Of a stretch of 64,000 nucleotides of DNA, positions 41,897 to 50,584 are shown piece after piece (the first letter of the stretch is position 1; the number at the start of each line of letters is the position of its first letter). The position numbers were made by a program, and so were the translations under genes. Under the pieces are notes generated by a model, which made no database searches, was not told the origin of the DNA, and saw only the letters and a program-made list of their open reading frames with translations. The stretch comes from Ralstonia sp. RRA (GTDB lineage Bacteria > Pseudomonadota > Gammaproteobacteria > Burkholderiales > Burkholderiaceae): positions 186,001 to 250,000 of the forward strand of contig NZ_CP146092.1 of the NCBI RefSeq assembly GCF_037023145.1, given 5' to 3'.

Positions 41897-42229
41897 CTAC
41901 CGTTCGTGCACAGGCCCCGGCAGCGCCTTCAGGCCGATCCACAACACCCCGATCACCATGTTGATCGGCACGCTGAGCGCACTCGGTACGTAGAACACCG
42001 CCGACAAGCCGGGCGTCTTGAGCCCCAGCTCAACCAAACCGCCCAGGGCATAACAAAGTAGTCCACACCAGAGCCAGCGGCGCATATAGGCCAGCAGCCA
42101 GTGCGCATGTGCCTTGTTGAAACGCCACGCTGCCGAACGCTCGAACAGGTTGCCGTGGCTGGCATCCTTGAACAGCCAGCCGAAGAAGAAGTAGCGATAC
42201 AGCAGGGTGCGAAAGGCAAGCTCTTGCAT
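41897..42229 (-). CDS. Small membrane protein, unknown function
   Basis: A 110-residue protein with two predicted transmembrane segments (about residues 50-70, WCGLLCYALGGLVELGL, and 78-102, FYVPSALSVPINMVIGVLWIGL) and an aromatic, basic N-terminus (YRYFFFGWLFKDASHGNLFERSAAWRF). AAGGAGT lies 5 bp before the ATG, which supports real expression. I do not recognise a family with a known function. It is convergent with the methyltransferase gene. Confidence 0.65.
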   Translation of the reverse strand: MQELAFRTLLYRYFFFGWLFKDASHGNLFERSAAWRFNKAHAHWLLAYMRRWLWCGLLCYALGGLVELGLKTPGLSAVFYVPSALSVPINMVIGVLWIGLKALPGPVHER

Positions 42230-42600
42230 GACGACTCCTTCACCCGTTGCCCCGTGAGCCCAATCCGTTCCAGCGTATCAAGGAATCGCCAACTTTGAAG
42301 CCGATTCTTTGCGGCCGACACGGCTAAATACCGGGCGGTTCGGCCGGATGGTCCGATGCGCAAAACGCCTCACCTGCCCACCTTACCCATGCCAACGCTC
42401 CGCCACTTCACGGGGCGTTTTGTATGCGTTTGTATCTGCCGCCTACCGCGATACGTGCCCTGACAGAAAGGGGGGCTGGGCGCTACGTGCGTGATACGTC
42501 CGCCGTCTTAAATGCGTCTCGTGGCCCGGCGCCGAACGCAAGCAAAGCGCTCTCCGGCCGCGCAATCCCAATGCAAACCCTCTCTCCAAGGAACACGATC
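42230..42600. other. 371-bp gene-free interval with inverted repeat
   Basis: No convincing gene is seen. A perfect 9-bp inverted repeat CAAAACGCC (42361-42369) and GGCGTTTTG (42414-42422) lies in the middle, 44 bp apart. The right part must hold the ohr promoter, but no OhrR-type box was recognised. The in-frame extension of ohr back to 42424 has no start signal. Confidence 0.5.
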
Positions 42601-43017
42601 ATGACCCGCATCGAGAACGTGCTGTACACCGCCAACGTCCACGTGACCGGTGGCCGCGACGGCCAGGCGCAGAGCAATGACGACCGCCTGAATCTGAAGC
42701 TCTCGCCCCCGGGCAGCAGCGGCCGCGGCACGAACCCGGAGCAACTGTTTGCTGCAGGTTGGTCCGCCTGCTTCATTGGTGCGATGGGCCGCGCGGCCAG
42801 CCAGATGAAGATCAAGCTGCCGGCAGACCTGGCACTGGATACGGAAGTGGACCTGGGCACCACCGACGATGCGTACTTCCTGCAGGCCCGCCTGAACGTC
42901 AGCCTGCCGGGTCTGGACCGCGAGGTTGCGCAGGCCGTGGTGGAAGCCGCACACCAGCTCTGCCCGTATTCGAAGGCCACGCGCGGCAACATCCATGTCG
43001 AACTGAATCTGGTCTGA
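42601..43017 (+). CDS. ohr: Organic hydroperoxide resistance protein (Ohr family)
   Basis: A 138-residue thiol peroxidase of the Ohr/OsmC family. The two redox cysteines are C57 (GWSACFIGAM) and C121 (QLCPYSKATRGNI), both in canonical context. Ohr reduces organic peroxides using lipoyl thiols in the cytosol. No OhrR gene is adjacent, so regulation is from elsewhere. The ATG at 42601 follows AAGGAAC; the upstream in-frame extension is not protein-like. Confidence 0.95.
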   Translation: MTRIENVLYTANVHVTGGRDGQAQSNDDRLNLKLSPPGSSGRGTNPEQLFAAGWSACFIGAMGRAASQMKIKLPADLALDTEVDLGTTDDAYFLQARLNVSLPGLDREVAQAVVEAAHQLCPYSKATRGNIHVELNLV

Positions 43018-43085
43018 CGCAGTCCACCGCCAGCCCGGTGCGATCGGGCTGGCTACCGCTCCCAACCTTTCACAGGCTAGAGATC

Positions 43086-43652
43086 ATGCGCACCTATTTA
43101 CGCGCCGCCCTGGTGGCGATTGCCATTGGCGCGGCCTACTTTGCTGCCACCGGCGCACGCGCCTACAGCCCATTCAGCGCACCTGCGGCCAACGGCACTG
43201 CTGCCCCTGAGTTCACCGGCATTGACCAATGGCTGAACTCCCAACCGCTCACCATGCGCAGCCTGCGCGGCAAGGTGGTGCTGGTCGATTTCTGGACGTA
43301 CTCGTGTATTAACTGCATTAACACGCTGCCATACGTGAAGCAGCTGCACGAGAAGTACAAGGATCAAGGGCTCGTTGTGGTGGGCGTACACACGCCCGAG
43401 TACCCGTTCGAGAAGTCGACTGCGAATGTGCAGGCCGCGCTCAAGCGCTTCGACATCCGCTATCCGGTGGCGCAGGACAACAGCTATGCCACATGGACGG
43501 CCTTCAACAACCAGTACTGGCCAGCCCAGTACCTGATCGATGCCGATGGCCGCATCGTCTACCAGCACTTCGGCGAAGGGCGCTATGCCGAAACGGAAGC
43601 TGCCATCCAGAAGCTGCTGGCGGAACGCAAGCCGGCACAACCTGCACGTTGA
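43086..43652 (+). CDS. Membrane-anchored thioredoxin-fold (TlpA/DipZ C-terminal-like) protein
   Basis: A 188-residue redoxin with an N-terminal signal anchor (residues about 5-26) and a periplasmic thioredoxin domain. The active site is C74-I-N-C77 in WTYSCINCINTLPY, the motif found in DipZ-type and TlpA-like proteins, and the cis-proline region is QYWPAQYLID. Thiol-disulfide exchange outside the cytoplasm is expected. It follows ohr by 68 bp on the same strand, suggesting a shared oxidative-stress role. Confidence 0.88.
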   Translation: MRTYLRAALVAIAIGAAYFAATGARAYSPFSAPAANGTAAPEFTGIDQWLNSQPLTMRSLRGKVVLVDFWTYSCINCINTLPYVKQLHEKYKDQGLVVVGVHTPEYPFEKSTANVQAALKRFDIRYPVAQDNSYATWTAFNNQYWPAQYLIDADGRIVYQHFGEGRYAETEAAIQKLLAERKPAQPAR

Positions 43653-43657
43653 CGCCA

Positions 43658-44047
43658 TCACCCCGAGGGGCCCGACCCCTTGGGGTGTGGCGGAATACGC
43701 CACCACGTGAGCACCACTGCCAGCAGGAACGCGACGTAGCTCACGGCAAACACCCACAGTGGCAGATCGTAGTAAAGCAGCGCGCTCACCCAGCGCTGGA
43801 TGAAACCGCTTGAGCCGGCTGACCCGGTGCGCAGCCGATCCTCCAGCACTGTGAGCGGACATGGCACATCAAGCACCGCCAGCCCGGCAACGATGCTGAT
43901 GGCCGTGAGATGCACAAAGCGGAACACGCGATTGCGCGCCCAACTGCGCTTGCGCGCTCCACCAACCCAGATGGCAACGAGCCCGCCGACAATGAACACG
44001 ACGAGCAACGCGTGCAGCACGAGCACTGCATCGGCCAATGCAGTCAT
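43658..44047 (-). CDS. DUF2784 family membrane protein
   Basis: A 129-residue inner-membrane protein with four predicted helices. The N-terminal VLHALLVVFIVGGLVAIWVGG and the central FRFVHLTAISIVAGLAVLDVPCPLTVLED are the DUF2784 hallmarks. The function is unknown. Its last codons overlap a hairpin (43659-43687) that may end transcription of the convergent redoxin gene. Confidence 0.82.
   Translation of the reverse strand: MTALADAVLVLHALLVVFIVGGLVAIWVGGARKRSWARNRVFRFVHLTAISIVAGLAVLDVPCPLTVLEDRLRTGSAGSSGFIQRWVSALLYYDLPLWVFAVSYVAFLLAVVLTWWRIPPHPKGSGPSG
43659..43687 (+). terminator. Hairpin between redoxin and DUF2784 genes
   Basis: CACCCCGAGGGG and CCCCTTGGGGTG form a 12-bp stem with one mismatch around a 5-base loop, 6 bp after the redoxin stop. 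No T-run follows, and the sequence also encodes the last residues of the convergent DUF2784 protein. Confidence 0.5.
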
Positions 44048-44107
44048 GGCATCTGGCCCTTGGGTGGCTTGGGTGGGAAGGTACGTCCAGCCTAACGCCG
44101 AAAGTCG

Positions 44108-44380
44108 TCAGGCGGGCATTCGGCTTGAATCGGCACCGGAGGCAAACCACTGCTCCACGATGGATTGCCCCTGCTGCATGCCGGCAGAGATAGCCTCATC
44201 GGCCGAATCGAAATCGGCAGCGGTGTGATGAAAACGCTGGAGTTGCGGATAGGCGAGGCTTTCACCTTTCGGTGCGCAGACGAACCCGGTGTAGGCGTAA
44301 TGGAAGCGGGCACCGCGCCCCAGCACCGCAAGCACATGCACCGAGCAGCCGCGAAACTGCTGAATCGCCCAGGCCTGCAT
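44108..44380 (-). CDS. Small protein of unknown function
   Basis: A 90-residue protein starting MQAWAIQQFRGCSVHVLAVLG, with no signal peptide or transmembrane segment and a helical C-terminal part (FDSADEAISAGMQQGQSIVEQWF). A near-perfect ribosome-binding site, AGGAGGAAGG, precedes the ATG, which argues that it is expressed. I do not recognise the family. Two overlapping palindromes about 80 bp upstream (44456-44480) may control it. Confidence 0.65.
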   Translation of the reverse strand: MQAWAIQQFRGCSVHVLAVLGRGARFHYAYTGFVCAPKGESLAYPQLQRFHHTAADFDSADEAISAGMQQGQSIVEQWFASGADSSRMPA

Positions 44381-44455
44381 CCTTCCTCCTGCGAAGTTTC
44401 AATGCAGGCATTCTCAGCGCAGAGGGAAGCGGTGCGCAACGTGACCTTGCTTCAA

Positions 44456-44480
44456 TCACATATGTGACAAATTTATGTCA
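44456..44480. promoter_or_regulatory. Overlapping palindromes upstream of the 90-residue protein gene
   Basis: TCACATATGTGA (44456-44467) is a perfect 12-bp palindrome and overlaps TGACA-N6-TGTCA (44465-44480). The AT-rich pair lies 76-100 bp upstream of the minus-strand start at 44380. The first does not fit a CRP site, whose half-sites point the other way. Confidence 0.45.
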
Positions 44481-44494
44481 TCACCGCATGCGCG

Positions 44495-44520
44495 GCGGCG
44501 GGCATCTTCTCACCCGCCGC
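44495..44520 (-). terminator. GC-rich hairpin after cheY-like gene
   Basis: 8-bp arms GCGGCGGG and CCCGCCGC around a 10-base loop, 20 bp beyond the stop of the CheY-like gene. No T-run, so it may be a weak or factor-assisted terminator of the four-gene signalling operon. Confidence 0.5.
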
Positions 44521-44540
44521 TCAGCGCACACCGGGTTGGC

Positions 44541-44906
44541 TCAGCTCGCCAGCTTCTTGAACGTCTCCAGCACGGCATCGCCCTTGAAGGGCTTGACGAT
44601 CCAGCCCTTCACGCCAGCCGCCTTGCCGCGGTCCTTCATGGCCGGGCTGCTTTCCGTGGTCAGCATGATGACGTTGACCGTCTTGTTGCCCAGCTCGCCG
44701 CGCACCTTCTCGACCATGGTCAGGCCGTCCATGTTGGGCATGTTCACGTCGCTGATGACCAGTTTCAGGCCGGGGTTGGCCTTGATCTTTGCCAGGCCGT
44801 CCTTGCCGTCCACGGCGGTATCCACTGCCAGCCCGTTCTTCTTCAGGAAGCCGGCCACTTCGTCGCGCACCGTGCTCGAATCGTCGACCACCAGAATCTT
44901 GCTCAT
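44541..44906 (-). CDS. CheY-like single-domain response regulator
   Basis: A 121-residue receiver domain with no output domain. Acidic pocket D8/D9, phosphoacceptor D53 (LVISDVNMPNMDG), T83 and K105 (VKPFKG) are all in place. The ATG at 44906 lies 11 bp after AGAGGA. It is the last of four genes transcribed together (kinase, receptor-like protein, CheX-like protein, this gene). It should receive phosphate from the kinase at 46202-48586 and act on a partner not encoded here, such as the flagellar motor or a pilus or enzyme complex. Confidence 0.93.
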   Translation of the reverse strand: MSKILVVDDSSTVRDEVAGFLKKNGLAVDTAVDGKDGLAKIKANPGLKLVISDVNMPNMDGLTMVEKVRGELGNKTVNVIMLTTESSPAMKDRGKAAGVKGWIVKPFKGDAVLETFKKLAS

Positions 44907-44932
44907 GGGTTTTTCCTCTTTCTCAAGCTGAA

Positions 44933-45466
44933 TCAAAACAATTCCAGTTCACCGCTGGACTCGACCTCGTCACGCACGTCGGCCACGAAGTTCAGCGGTG
45001 CATGGGTGCACACACACACCGTTGCGGCTACCCGCACAGCGTCATTGATCGTGACCGTGTAGGCGGCCATGTACCCCGGCTTGAGCGCGTCCAGATACGG
45101 CAGGCAGCGCGCGCTCACTACATAGGGCGTCGACATGCCAAGGTCCGGAAACACTTGCAGCAACTCCTGGTTCACCGCCCCGCAGCACAGGTTGCCGATC
45201 TCCAGGCAAGCCTCGTCAAACGAGCGACCCGGCGCCTCGCCTGTGTAGTACGCCCGCGTGTTGTCTTCATCGTCAAAACGCAGCACCAGCAGCAGGCGAA
45301 ATGCGATGGACGAGATGGTCAGGATCATGGCCTGCTCGCCGCCAACGGCATCGCCCTGGGGTGCGGTGACCACATCGCAGGTGTCTTCCGCATGCAGCGC
45401 GAGCCTGCTGCGCGCGGCCTTGCGGAAGATGCGGTCGAAGCTGTCTTGCGCGTTACTGCTGATCAC
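44933..45466 (-). CDS. CheX/CheC-like chemotaxis phosphatase-domain protein
   Basis: A 177-residue protein. The segment DEACLEIGNLCCGAVNQELLQVFP carries the E-x2-N arrangement of the CheC/CheX/FliY family, whose members dephosphorylate CheY-P. A second such helix is not evident, so it resembles CheX-type single-site forms. The start is GTG at 45466 after AGGTAGG. It lies 26 bp before the CheY-like gene and is probably that protein's phosphatase. Confidence 0.78.
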   Translation of the reverse strand: MISSNAQDSFDRIFRKAARSRLALHAEDTCDVVTAPQGDAVGGEQAMILTISSIAFRLLLVLRFDDEDNTRAYYTGEAPGRSFDEACLEIGNLCCGAVNQELLQVFPDLGMSTPYVVSARCLPYLDALKPGYMAAYTVTINDAVRVAATVCVCTHAPLNFVADVRDEVESSGELELF

Positions 45467-45485
45467 GTCGTACCTACCTGATGGC

Positions 45486-46202
45486 CTAGTGAAGCTGGGT
45501 TTGAAACTGGTTGGCCAGCGCCTCGACGCTCGACAACGACGCCGTGATCATCTTCCCGCCTGCCTGAATGTCCTGGAACGTGGCGGTGGTGGTCAGATCA
45601 TTAAGGTGCAGGCTGTTGCGGTAGCTCTTGGAGAGTTCCTCCGAGCGCGCCGCAAGCGAACGCACCTCGCTGGCAACCACGGCAAAGCCACGCCCCGCCG
45701 TACCCGCACGCGCCGCCTCAATGGAGGCATTGAGCGAGACGATCACCACATGGCGCACGATCGACTGCAACTCCTGGTTCTTGGCGTGCATGTCGTGGTT
45801 CTGTTCCATGAGCGAGATCATCTGCTCGTGCCAGCGCTCGAAGGTCAGCGCCAGGCCGCGCAGGCGTGCTGCCTCGTCGGTAATCTGCCGGGCGCGGCTG
45901 GCCCATTGCTCCTTGGCCTCTGCGGCTGACTGCAGCTCGGTGCGCAACTGCTCAACAAGCTCTGCCTGATCGGATGCGGCGCTCTGCATCTGCGCGACAG
46001 TGGCTTCCAGCGTCTGCACCTCGCGCGTGCCGGCTTCCACTTGTGCGGTGTGTTTCGCCAAATCACTCGACAGTGCGGCGATGCGGTGTTCGGCGTCGCC
46101 CAGCGTGCGCATCAGCGCGTTGACCCGGCGTTGCTGTGCCATCCATGCCAGCACACCCAGCACCAATCCGCCGGCCAGCGCGGCCAGAACAATCGATCCC
46201 AT
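45486..46202 (-). CDS. Minimal methyl-accepting-type signalling protein without sensor domain
   Basis: A 238-residue protein. An N-terminal membrane anchor (about residues 2-22, [18 protein letters not shown]) is followed by a coiled coil (about 25-120) and a shortened receptor signalling hairpin with the tip sequence [30 protein letters not shown]. There is no periplasmic ligand domain and no HAMP domain. The ATG overlaps the stop codon of the kinase gene (TGATG), so the two are translationally coupled. It likely links kinase molecules rather than sensing a ligand itself. Confidence 0.82.
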   Translation of the reverse strand: MGSIVLAALAGGLVLGVLAWMAQQRRVNALMRTLGDAEHRIAALSSDLAKHTAQVEAGTREVQTLEATVAQMQSAASDQAELVEQLRTELQSAAEAKEQWASRARQITDEAARLRGLALTFERWHEQMISLMEQNHDMHAKNQELQSIVRHVVIVSLNASIEAARAGTAGRGFAVVASEVRSLAARSEELSKSYRNSLHLNDLTTTATFQDIQAGGKMITASLSSVEALANQFQTQLH

Positions 46203-48586
46203 CACGACGCTTCCTTATCCATATCCAGATGCACATCCGGCTGACCGCCGAGTGCCGCGTTCACGCTGTCCACCGCAAAGCGCTCGGGCAGGCAGACCAC
46301 AGTCTGGAACTGGCGGAACGCTGCGCCCTTGTGGTCATCGGTAAAGCGCAGCTCGATGCGGCCCTGCTCGCGCTTGAGGAACTCCAACACGGCATCCATG
46401 CCAACGCCGCGGCCGGAGATTTCCGTCACCGTCTCGGCGGTCGAGAAGCCGGGGCGGAAGATGAACTGCGCGATGTCCTCATCGCTCGGGCGCTCTTCCG
46501 CGCCAATCCAGCCGCGCTCCACGGCGATGTTGCGGATGCGATCGAGCGCCAAGCCACGGCCGTCGTCACACAGCGTGATCTGCAGCATGCCCTGGTCGAC
46601 ACCGACTTCGAGGTGGATCGTGCCGGCTGCCGGCTTGCCGAGCGCAGTGCGCACGTCGGGCGTTTCGATGCCGTGGTCGATCGAGTTGCGCAGCAGGTGC
46701 GTGAACACGTTCTGTAGGATGCCGCCGGCTTCCGTGCGCACGCGGTAGCCGTTGTCGTCGATGCGCACGGCGGCCGGTTCTTTGCCCAGCTCCTTGGCGA
46801 GCGACGGCAGCGATTGCAGCACGCCCGACAGCATCTCATCCACCGTTTCGCTGCCCAGCAGACGCAGCAGGTGGTAGACAGAATCACGCATCGAGACCAG
46901 CTCGTACAGGCTGCCCGGATTGGCCGATTCCAGCAGGCGCAGGCTTTCTTGAATGCGCGACATGGCGTCCGGCACCACCTGCACCGCACCGCCCTGGGCT
47001 GCGCCACCCTTTCGGCCCAGCTTGCTTTCGTTGATGCGCGCGTAGTTCTCGATCGCCTCGCGCACGCGGGTCAGCTCTTGCATCAGCCAGTCCTGGTCCC
47101 ACGTGTGCTCGCTGCCGGGCTCGCGCAGGGCGTGGTAGGTCTGCTCGGTCTCGTGCACGACGTTGGTCAGGTGCTGCAGGTTGTACGTGCGCGCATTGCC
47201 CTTGATGGTGTGCATGTTGCGGAACAGCGCCGCAATGGCCGCGCTGTCCGCCTGCGAGTACTGGCGGATGATGCGTTCGTTCTCGTGCACGAAGCTGGTG
47301 GAACTGTCGATGAAGTGCTGGAACTTCTCCTGGCTCACCGCCAGGATCTCGCCAATCATCTCCAGGTTGCGGCGCTGCTCGCTGGCCTCCGCAGCCAGCT
47401 TGCGCAGCTCGGTCACGTCGCGCACACACAGCATCAGGCGCAGGATGGTGTCGCTCTCATCGGTAATGGCCGACCACGACAGGTCCAGCGTCTTCACGCG
47501 GCCATCCGGCATGCGCTTTTCCACCTCGCTCGCCAGCAAGTGCTGGTTGAAGGCAAAGTTGATGACGTCCTGCCCCAGGCACGCGTCCACCGCTGCGTCC
47601 ACCTGTGACAGCGCATCGGCGCCCAGGTTGGTATCGGCAAAGATCAGGTCCATCAGCTTGCGACCGGCAATCTCCTGCGTCTCGAAAATCGATTCCAGGT
47701 AGATCGAATACTCCTCATGCACCACGCCGGCATCGACCACGGTCAGGATGCCCTGCTGCATGTTCTGCAGCATCGCCTGGATGTCGGCCGTCTTCTGCTT
47801 GAGCAGTGCCTGGTTCTCCTGGATCTTCTCGATCATCTGGTTGAACGCCACCACCGAGTGACCGATCTCGTCCATGCGGCCCACAGGCACGCGGCGCGTG
47901 AAGTCCTGGCTGGTGGCGATCTCGCTCATCTCGGCCTGCATGCGCGTGAGCGGGCGGGTGATCTGGCGATACAGCAGCATGCCGATCGCAGTCAGCAGCA
48001 CGATGGCCACGCCGCTCACCACACCGATGGTGGTGGCCGTGCTGGCGAGCTTGCCGTTGAGGCCGGCAATGGCATCGTCCTTCTCGCGGTTCTTCTCGAT
48101 GCGCAGCGTCTCGACAATCTTCTCCAGCACATCGCGATAGCTGGCCACGTTGGCAAACAGGAAGGCCTGCGCAAGCTCGTTCTTGCCTTGCACCTTCATG
48201 TCGGTGGTCTGCTGGATGGCCTCGAAGTAGCTGTCGACGGTTTCCTTGGCCTGCGTGACCAACCCTTCCTGGGCATGACTGTTGGCGCGCTTGGCCTGCA
48301 CTTCCAGCGCGGCACGCAGCGCGGCTTCCTTGGTCTTCAGGTCATCCTTGGCCTGGCTGACGATGTTGTCGTCGGGGGCATACACCAGCGCCATCGTCGC
48401 CAGTTGCACATCCTTCACCAGCGACACCAGATCGGCTGATGCCAGCGCGCTCGGCACAACGCCCTCGGTCACCTGCTTGACCTCCGACGCGCTGCTGCGG
48501 GTCTGGTAGACCGCATAACCGCCAATGGCCGCCAAGGCGACAAACATCAGCACGATCAGCAAAGTAATACGATGACGAATAGTCAT
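46202..48586 (-). CDS. Membrane CheA-like histidine kinase (4HB-HAMP-PAS-Hpt-HATPase)
   Basis: A 794-residue kinase. Transmembrane helices at about residues 8-27 and 185-206 enclose a helical periplasmic sensor; HAMP to about 260, a PAS-like domain about 265-390, an Hpt domain with phospho-histidine H459 ([12 protein letters not shown]), then a CheA-type HATPase domain with N box [17 protein letters not shown] and GRGVGMDAV. The protein ends soon after the ATPase fold, so the CheW-like P5 domain that normally docks CheA to receptors is not seen. The ATG at 48586 is chosen over 48613. It heads the four-gene operon. Confidence 0.9.
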   Translation of the reverse strand: MTIRHRITLLIVLMFVALAAIGGYAVYQTRSSASEVKQVTEGVVPSALASADLVSLVKDVQLATMALVYAPDDNIVSQAKDDLKTKEAALRAALEVQAKRANSHAQEGLVTQAKETVDSYFEAIQQTTDMKVQGKNELAQAFLFANVASYRDVLEKIVETLRIEKNREKDDAIAGLNGKLASTATTIGVVSGVAIVLLTAIGMLLYRQITRPLTRMQAEMSEIATSQDFTRRVPVGRMDEIGHSVVAFNQMIEKIQENQALLKQKTADIQAMLQNMQQGILTVVDAGVVHEEYSIYLESIFETQEIAGRKLMDLIFADTNLGADALSQVDAAVDACLGQDVINFAFNQHLLASEVEKRMPDGRVKTLDLSWSAITDESDTILRLMLCVRDVTELRKLAAEASEQRRNLEMIGEILAVSQEKFQHFIDSSTSFVHENERIIRQYSQADSAAIAALFRNMHTIKGNARTYNLQHLTNVVHETEQTYHALREPGSEHTWDQDWLMQELTRVREAIENYARINESKLGRKGGAAQGGAVQVVPDAMSRIQESLRLLESANPGSLYELVSMRDSVYHLLRLLGSETVDEMLSGVLQSLPSLAKELGKEPAAVRIDDNGYRVRTEAGGILQNVFTHLLRNSIDHGIETPDVRTALGKPAAGTIHLEVGVDQGMLQITLCDDGRGLALDRIRNIAVERGWIGAEERPSDEDIAQFIFRPGFSTAETVTEISGRGVGMDAVLEFLKREQGRIELRFTDDHKGAAFRQFQTVVCLPERFAVDSVNAALGGQPDVHLDMDKEAS

Positions 48587-49045
48587 TTGAAATTCTCTCG
48601 GTCCAATCGCCACCCCTTCAAAAGTGGGGGCATCCTTATGCGTTACCGACTTCGGAGGCGCAATTATTGGATTCGAAAGATGACCAATCGATGACTGCCA
48701 CAGCAGAAATCAGGGCATTTGCAACAGCGCATCGCTGCGTGCGAGCATCGAGCTGCACACCCGCATCCTGCTTGGGTTCGGGCTGAAATGGCCTTGCACC
48801 CTACTCAAGTGGGGAATTAGCGAAAATGGCTCAAGTTCTTAGAAATTCCGCCGTTAAATAAGAGCCGATTTATTATCTTTTTATTTTCCGATCCATTTTC
48901 CCAAAATTAACCCGGAATTCAGCAAAAATGCGTTTCTAAGCTTTCCGCTGAATATCTGCGACCAACCCCGCACAGCGTTGCCGATTGGCGACCGCCCCGC
49001 GTTCCTGCCAGAATGGTCTGCTGGTCCCACCAGGAGGCAGCCCCC
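48587..49045. other. 459-bp intergenic region with candidate sigma-28 promoter
   Basis: AT-rich compared with its surroundings, with no convincing gene. On the plus strand TCAAGTTC-N11-GCCGTTAA (48831-48857) resembles a sigma-28 promoter (6/8 and 7/8 matches), but the next plus-strand gene starts 189 bp away. On the minus strand a weaker CAATAATT-N11-GTCGGTAA, -10 at 48648-48641, could serve the kinase operon. Assignments are tentative. Confidence 0.4.
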
Positions 49046-49441
49046 ATGAAGAAGAGCGCACCGGAGAACGCGGCACCTGCATCTGAATTGATCGACGCGA
49101 AAATCGCTGAACTGGATGACTGGCGCGGCGAGATGCTCGCCAAGCTGCGCGCGCTGATCCTGGCGGCCGACCCCGACGTGGTAGAGGAATGGAAGTGGAG
49201 CGTGCCGGTCTGGTCGCACGACGGCATCCTCTGCACCGGCGAGACCTACAAGCAGACCGTGAAGATGACGTTTGCCAAGGGCGCTTCTGTGCCGGACCCC
49301 ACGGGCCTCTTCAATTCCAGCCTGGAAGGCAACACCCGACGCGCGATTGATTTTCGCGAAGGCGACAAGGTGGACGAGAAGGCGCTGAAGGCACTCATCC
49401 AGGCCGCCGTGGCCCTGAACCAGTCCACCGCGCGGCGCTGA
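49046..49441 (+). CDS. DUF1801 family protein
   Basis: A 131-residue cytosolic protein of the DUF1801 (YdhG-like) fold. The pattern LRALILAADPDVVEEWKWSVPVWSHDGILCTGETYKQTVKMTFAKGA, with the family's central tryptophans, is clear. AGGAGG precedes the ATG at 49046 by 9 bp. Function is unknown; the fold is often compared with frataxin-like or iron-chaperone proteins, without proof. It is divergent from the kinase operon. Confidence 0.85.
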   Translation: MKKSAPENAAPASELIDAKIAELDDWRGEMLAKLRALILAADPDVVEEWKWSVPVWSHDGILCTGETYKQTVKMTFAKGASVPDPTGLFNSSLEGNTRRAIDFREGDKVDEKALKALIQAAVALNQSTARR

Positions 49442-49522
49442 GGTTCACGTTGGTGGTGTCAGAGCAGTTAACATACGGCCCCATCCAGGGCCGAACCCTG
49501 GCCAACCAACGGAGCAATTTCA

Positions 49523-49855
49523 GTGATTCAGCCGAGCAACGTATTCAAGGACAACCTCGCCCAACTGCCCGCCATTGACGGCATCGAGCGCATCGATCTG
49601 GTCGACGGCAAGGGCGCCGTGGTGGCCGACATCGAGAACAAGCCCGGCAAGCAAGGCTCGGTGGCGGTGTATCACTATCTGCAGCAGGCCTTCGGTCAGC
49701 TCGACGCCAAGGCCGCTGAGCACGGTCTGGCCGTGTTTGCCGAGCACACGGTGGATGCACGCAACCGCCCGGGTGCCCACCCGAATGTGGATCGCCTGCT
49801 CGCCATCGTGGCCGGCGGCGAGGCGCTGCAGATCAACGTCATCGCCCGCGCGTGA
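49523..49855 (+). CDS. DUF2322 family protein
   Basis: A 110-residue protein matching DUF2322 by memory of its core (IERIDLVDGKGAVVADIENKPGKQGSVAVYHYL). The start is GTG at 49523, 8 bp after GGAG. No signal peptide or membrane segment. Function is unknown. Confidence 0.8.
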   Translation: MIQPSNVFKDNLAQLPAIDGIERIDLVDGKGAVVADIENKPGKQGSVAVYHYLQQAFGQLDAKAAEHGLAVFAEHTVDARNRPGAHPNVDRLLAIVAGGEALQINVIARA

Positions 49856-49985
49856 TACGTTAGCCGCATCGCCCTGGATTGGCAGTTCTGCGGGCGGGCA
49901 TCCCTGCAAATCATCATCGGATGACAACGCCGGTCAATGCCCCCCACCTCACTCACAGTCACAGTCAATCTCCGCACGCCAACCC

Positions 49986-50567
49986 ATGAAGCTCACCCGG
50001 ATCCTGCTGGCCACCAGTGCCGCCTTGTTGATCGCATTGCCCACTGCAGCACTTGCCTTCGTCAAGCCGCTGCGGGTTGTTGCGCCATCGCTCATGCCGG
50101 GGGTGTCCTGTCCGCTGCCCAACATCTGCACCGACGACATTGCCAGCCTGAGCGATGCGCAACGGCTGTACCAGGAGGGCTACGCCAAGACCGCTGACGT
50201 GGTTGGGCCATTCCAGCGCGCGCCGCGCATGGTGTTCTGCACAACAACGGCTTGCGCCGATATGTTCGGCCTGGGGCGCCGCGCGGCAGAAGCCGTGGGC
50301 AACCTCGGCCTGGTCGTTGCGCCGCGCGGGTGGAAGACCTACTACGTGACGCACGAGTTGATCCACTTCCGGCAGGCGGAAGTGCTGGGCAACTATGCGG
50401 TGGCCACCCGCCCCGGATGGTTGATCGAGGGCATGGCCTATGCATTGAGCGACGACCCCAGGCACCCGCTGGGCGAGCCCTTTGAGCAATGGCGATCCCG
50501 CTTCGAAGCCTGGCATGCAGCCCTCGGCACGCGCGACCTGTGGGACGCGGCAAGAGACATCCGTTAA
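49986..50567 (+). CDS. Secreted HExxH (gluzincin-like) putative metallopeptidase
   Basis: A 193-residue protein with a signal peptide (about residues 1-24, LLATSAALLIALPTAALA). The zinc motif HELIH is at residues 123-127 and a candidate third ligand is E148 in WLIEGMAY, the spacing of gluzincin peptidases. Cysteines C42, C48, C85 and C90 could form two disulfides. It is very short for the superfamily and no assigned family is recognised. The ATG at 49986 is chosen because it begins the signal peptide; upstream frame extension overlaps the DUF2322 gene in another frame. It ends 17 bp before chrA. Confidence 0.72.
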   Translation: MKLTRILLATSAALLIALPTAALAFVKPLRVVAPSLMPGVSCPLPNICTDDIASLSDAQRLYQEGYAKTADVVGPFQRAPRMVFCTTTACADMFGLGRRAAEAVGNLGLVVAPRGWKTYYVTHELIHFRQAEVLGNYAVATRPGWLIEGMAYALSDDPRHPLGEPFEQWRSRFEAWHAALGTRDLWDAARDIR

Positions 50568-50584
50568 ACGGCGCGCAGACAGCA

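Noticed and set aside
42301..42361. Possible tRNA or structured RNA (GGTTCG-like loop)
   Set aside because: No acceptor stem, anticodon arm or CCA arrangement could be drawn.
42424..42600. N-terminal extension of Ohr
   Set aside because: The extra 59 residues do not resemble the family, and AAGGAAC just before 42601 supports the short form.
44456..44467. TCACATATGTGA as a CRP site
   Set aside because: CRP half-sites are TGTGA then TCACA with 6 bp between; here the order is inverted and there is no spacer.
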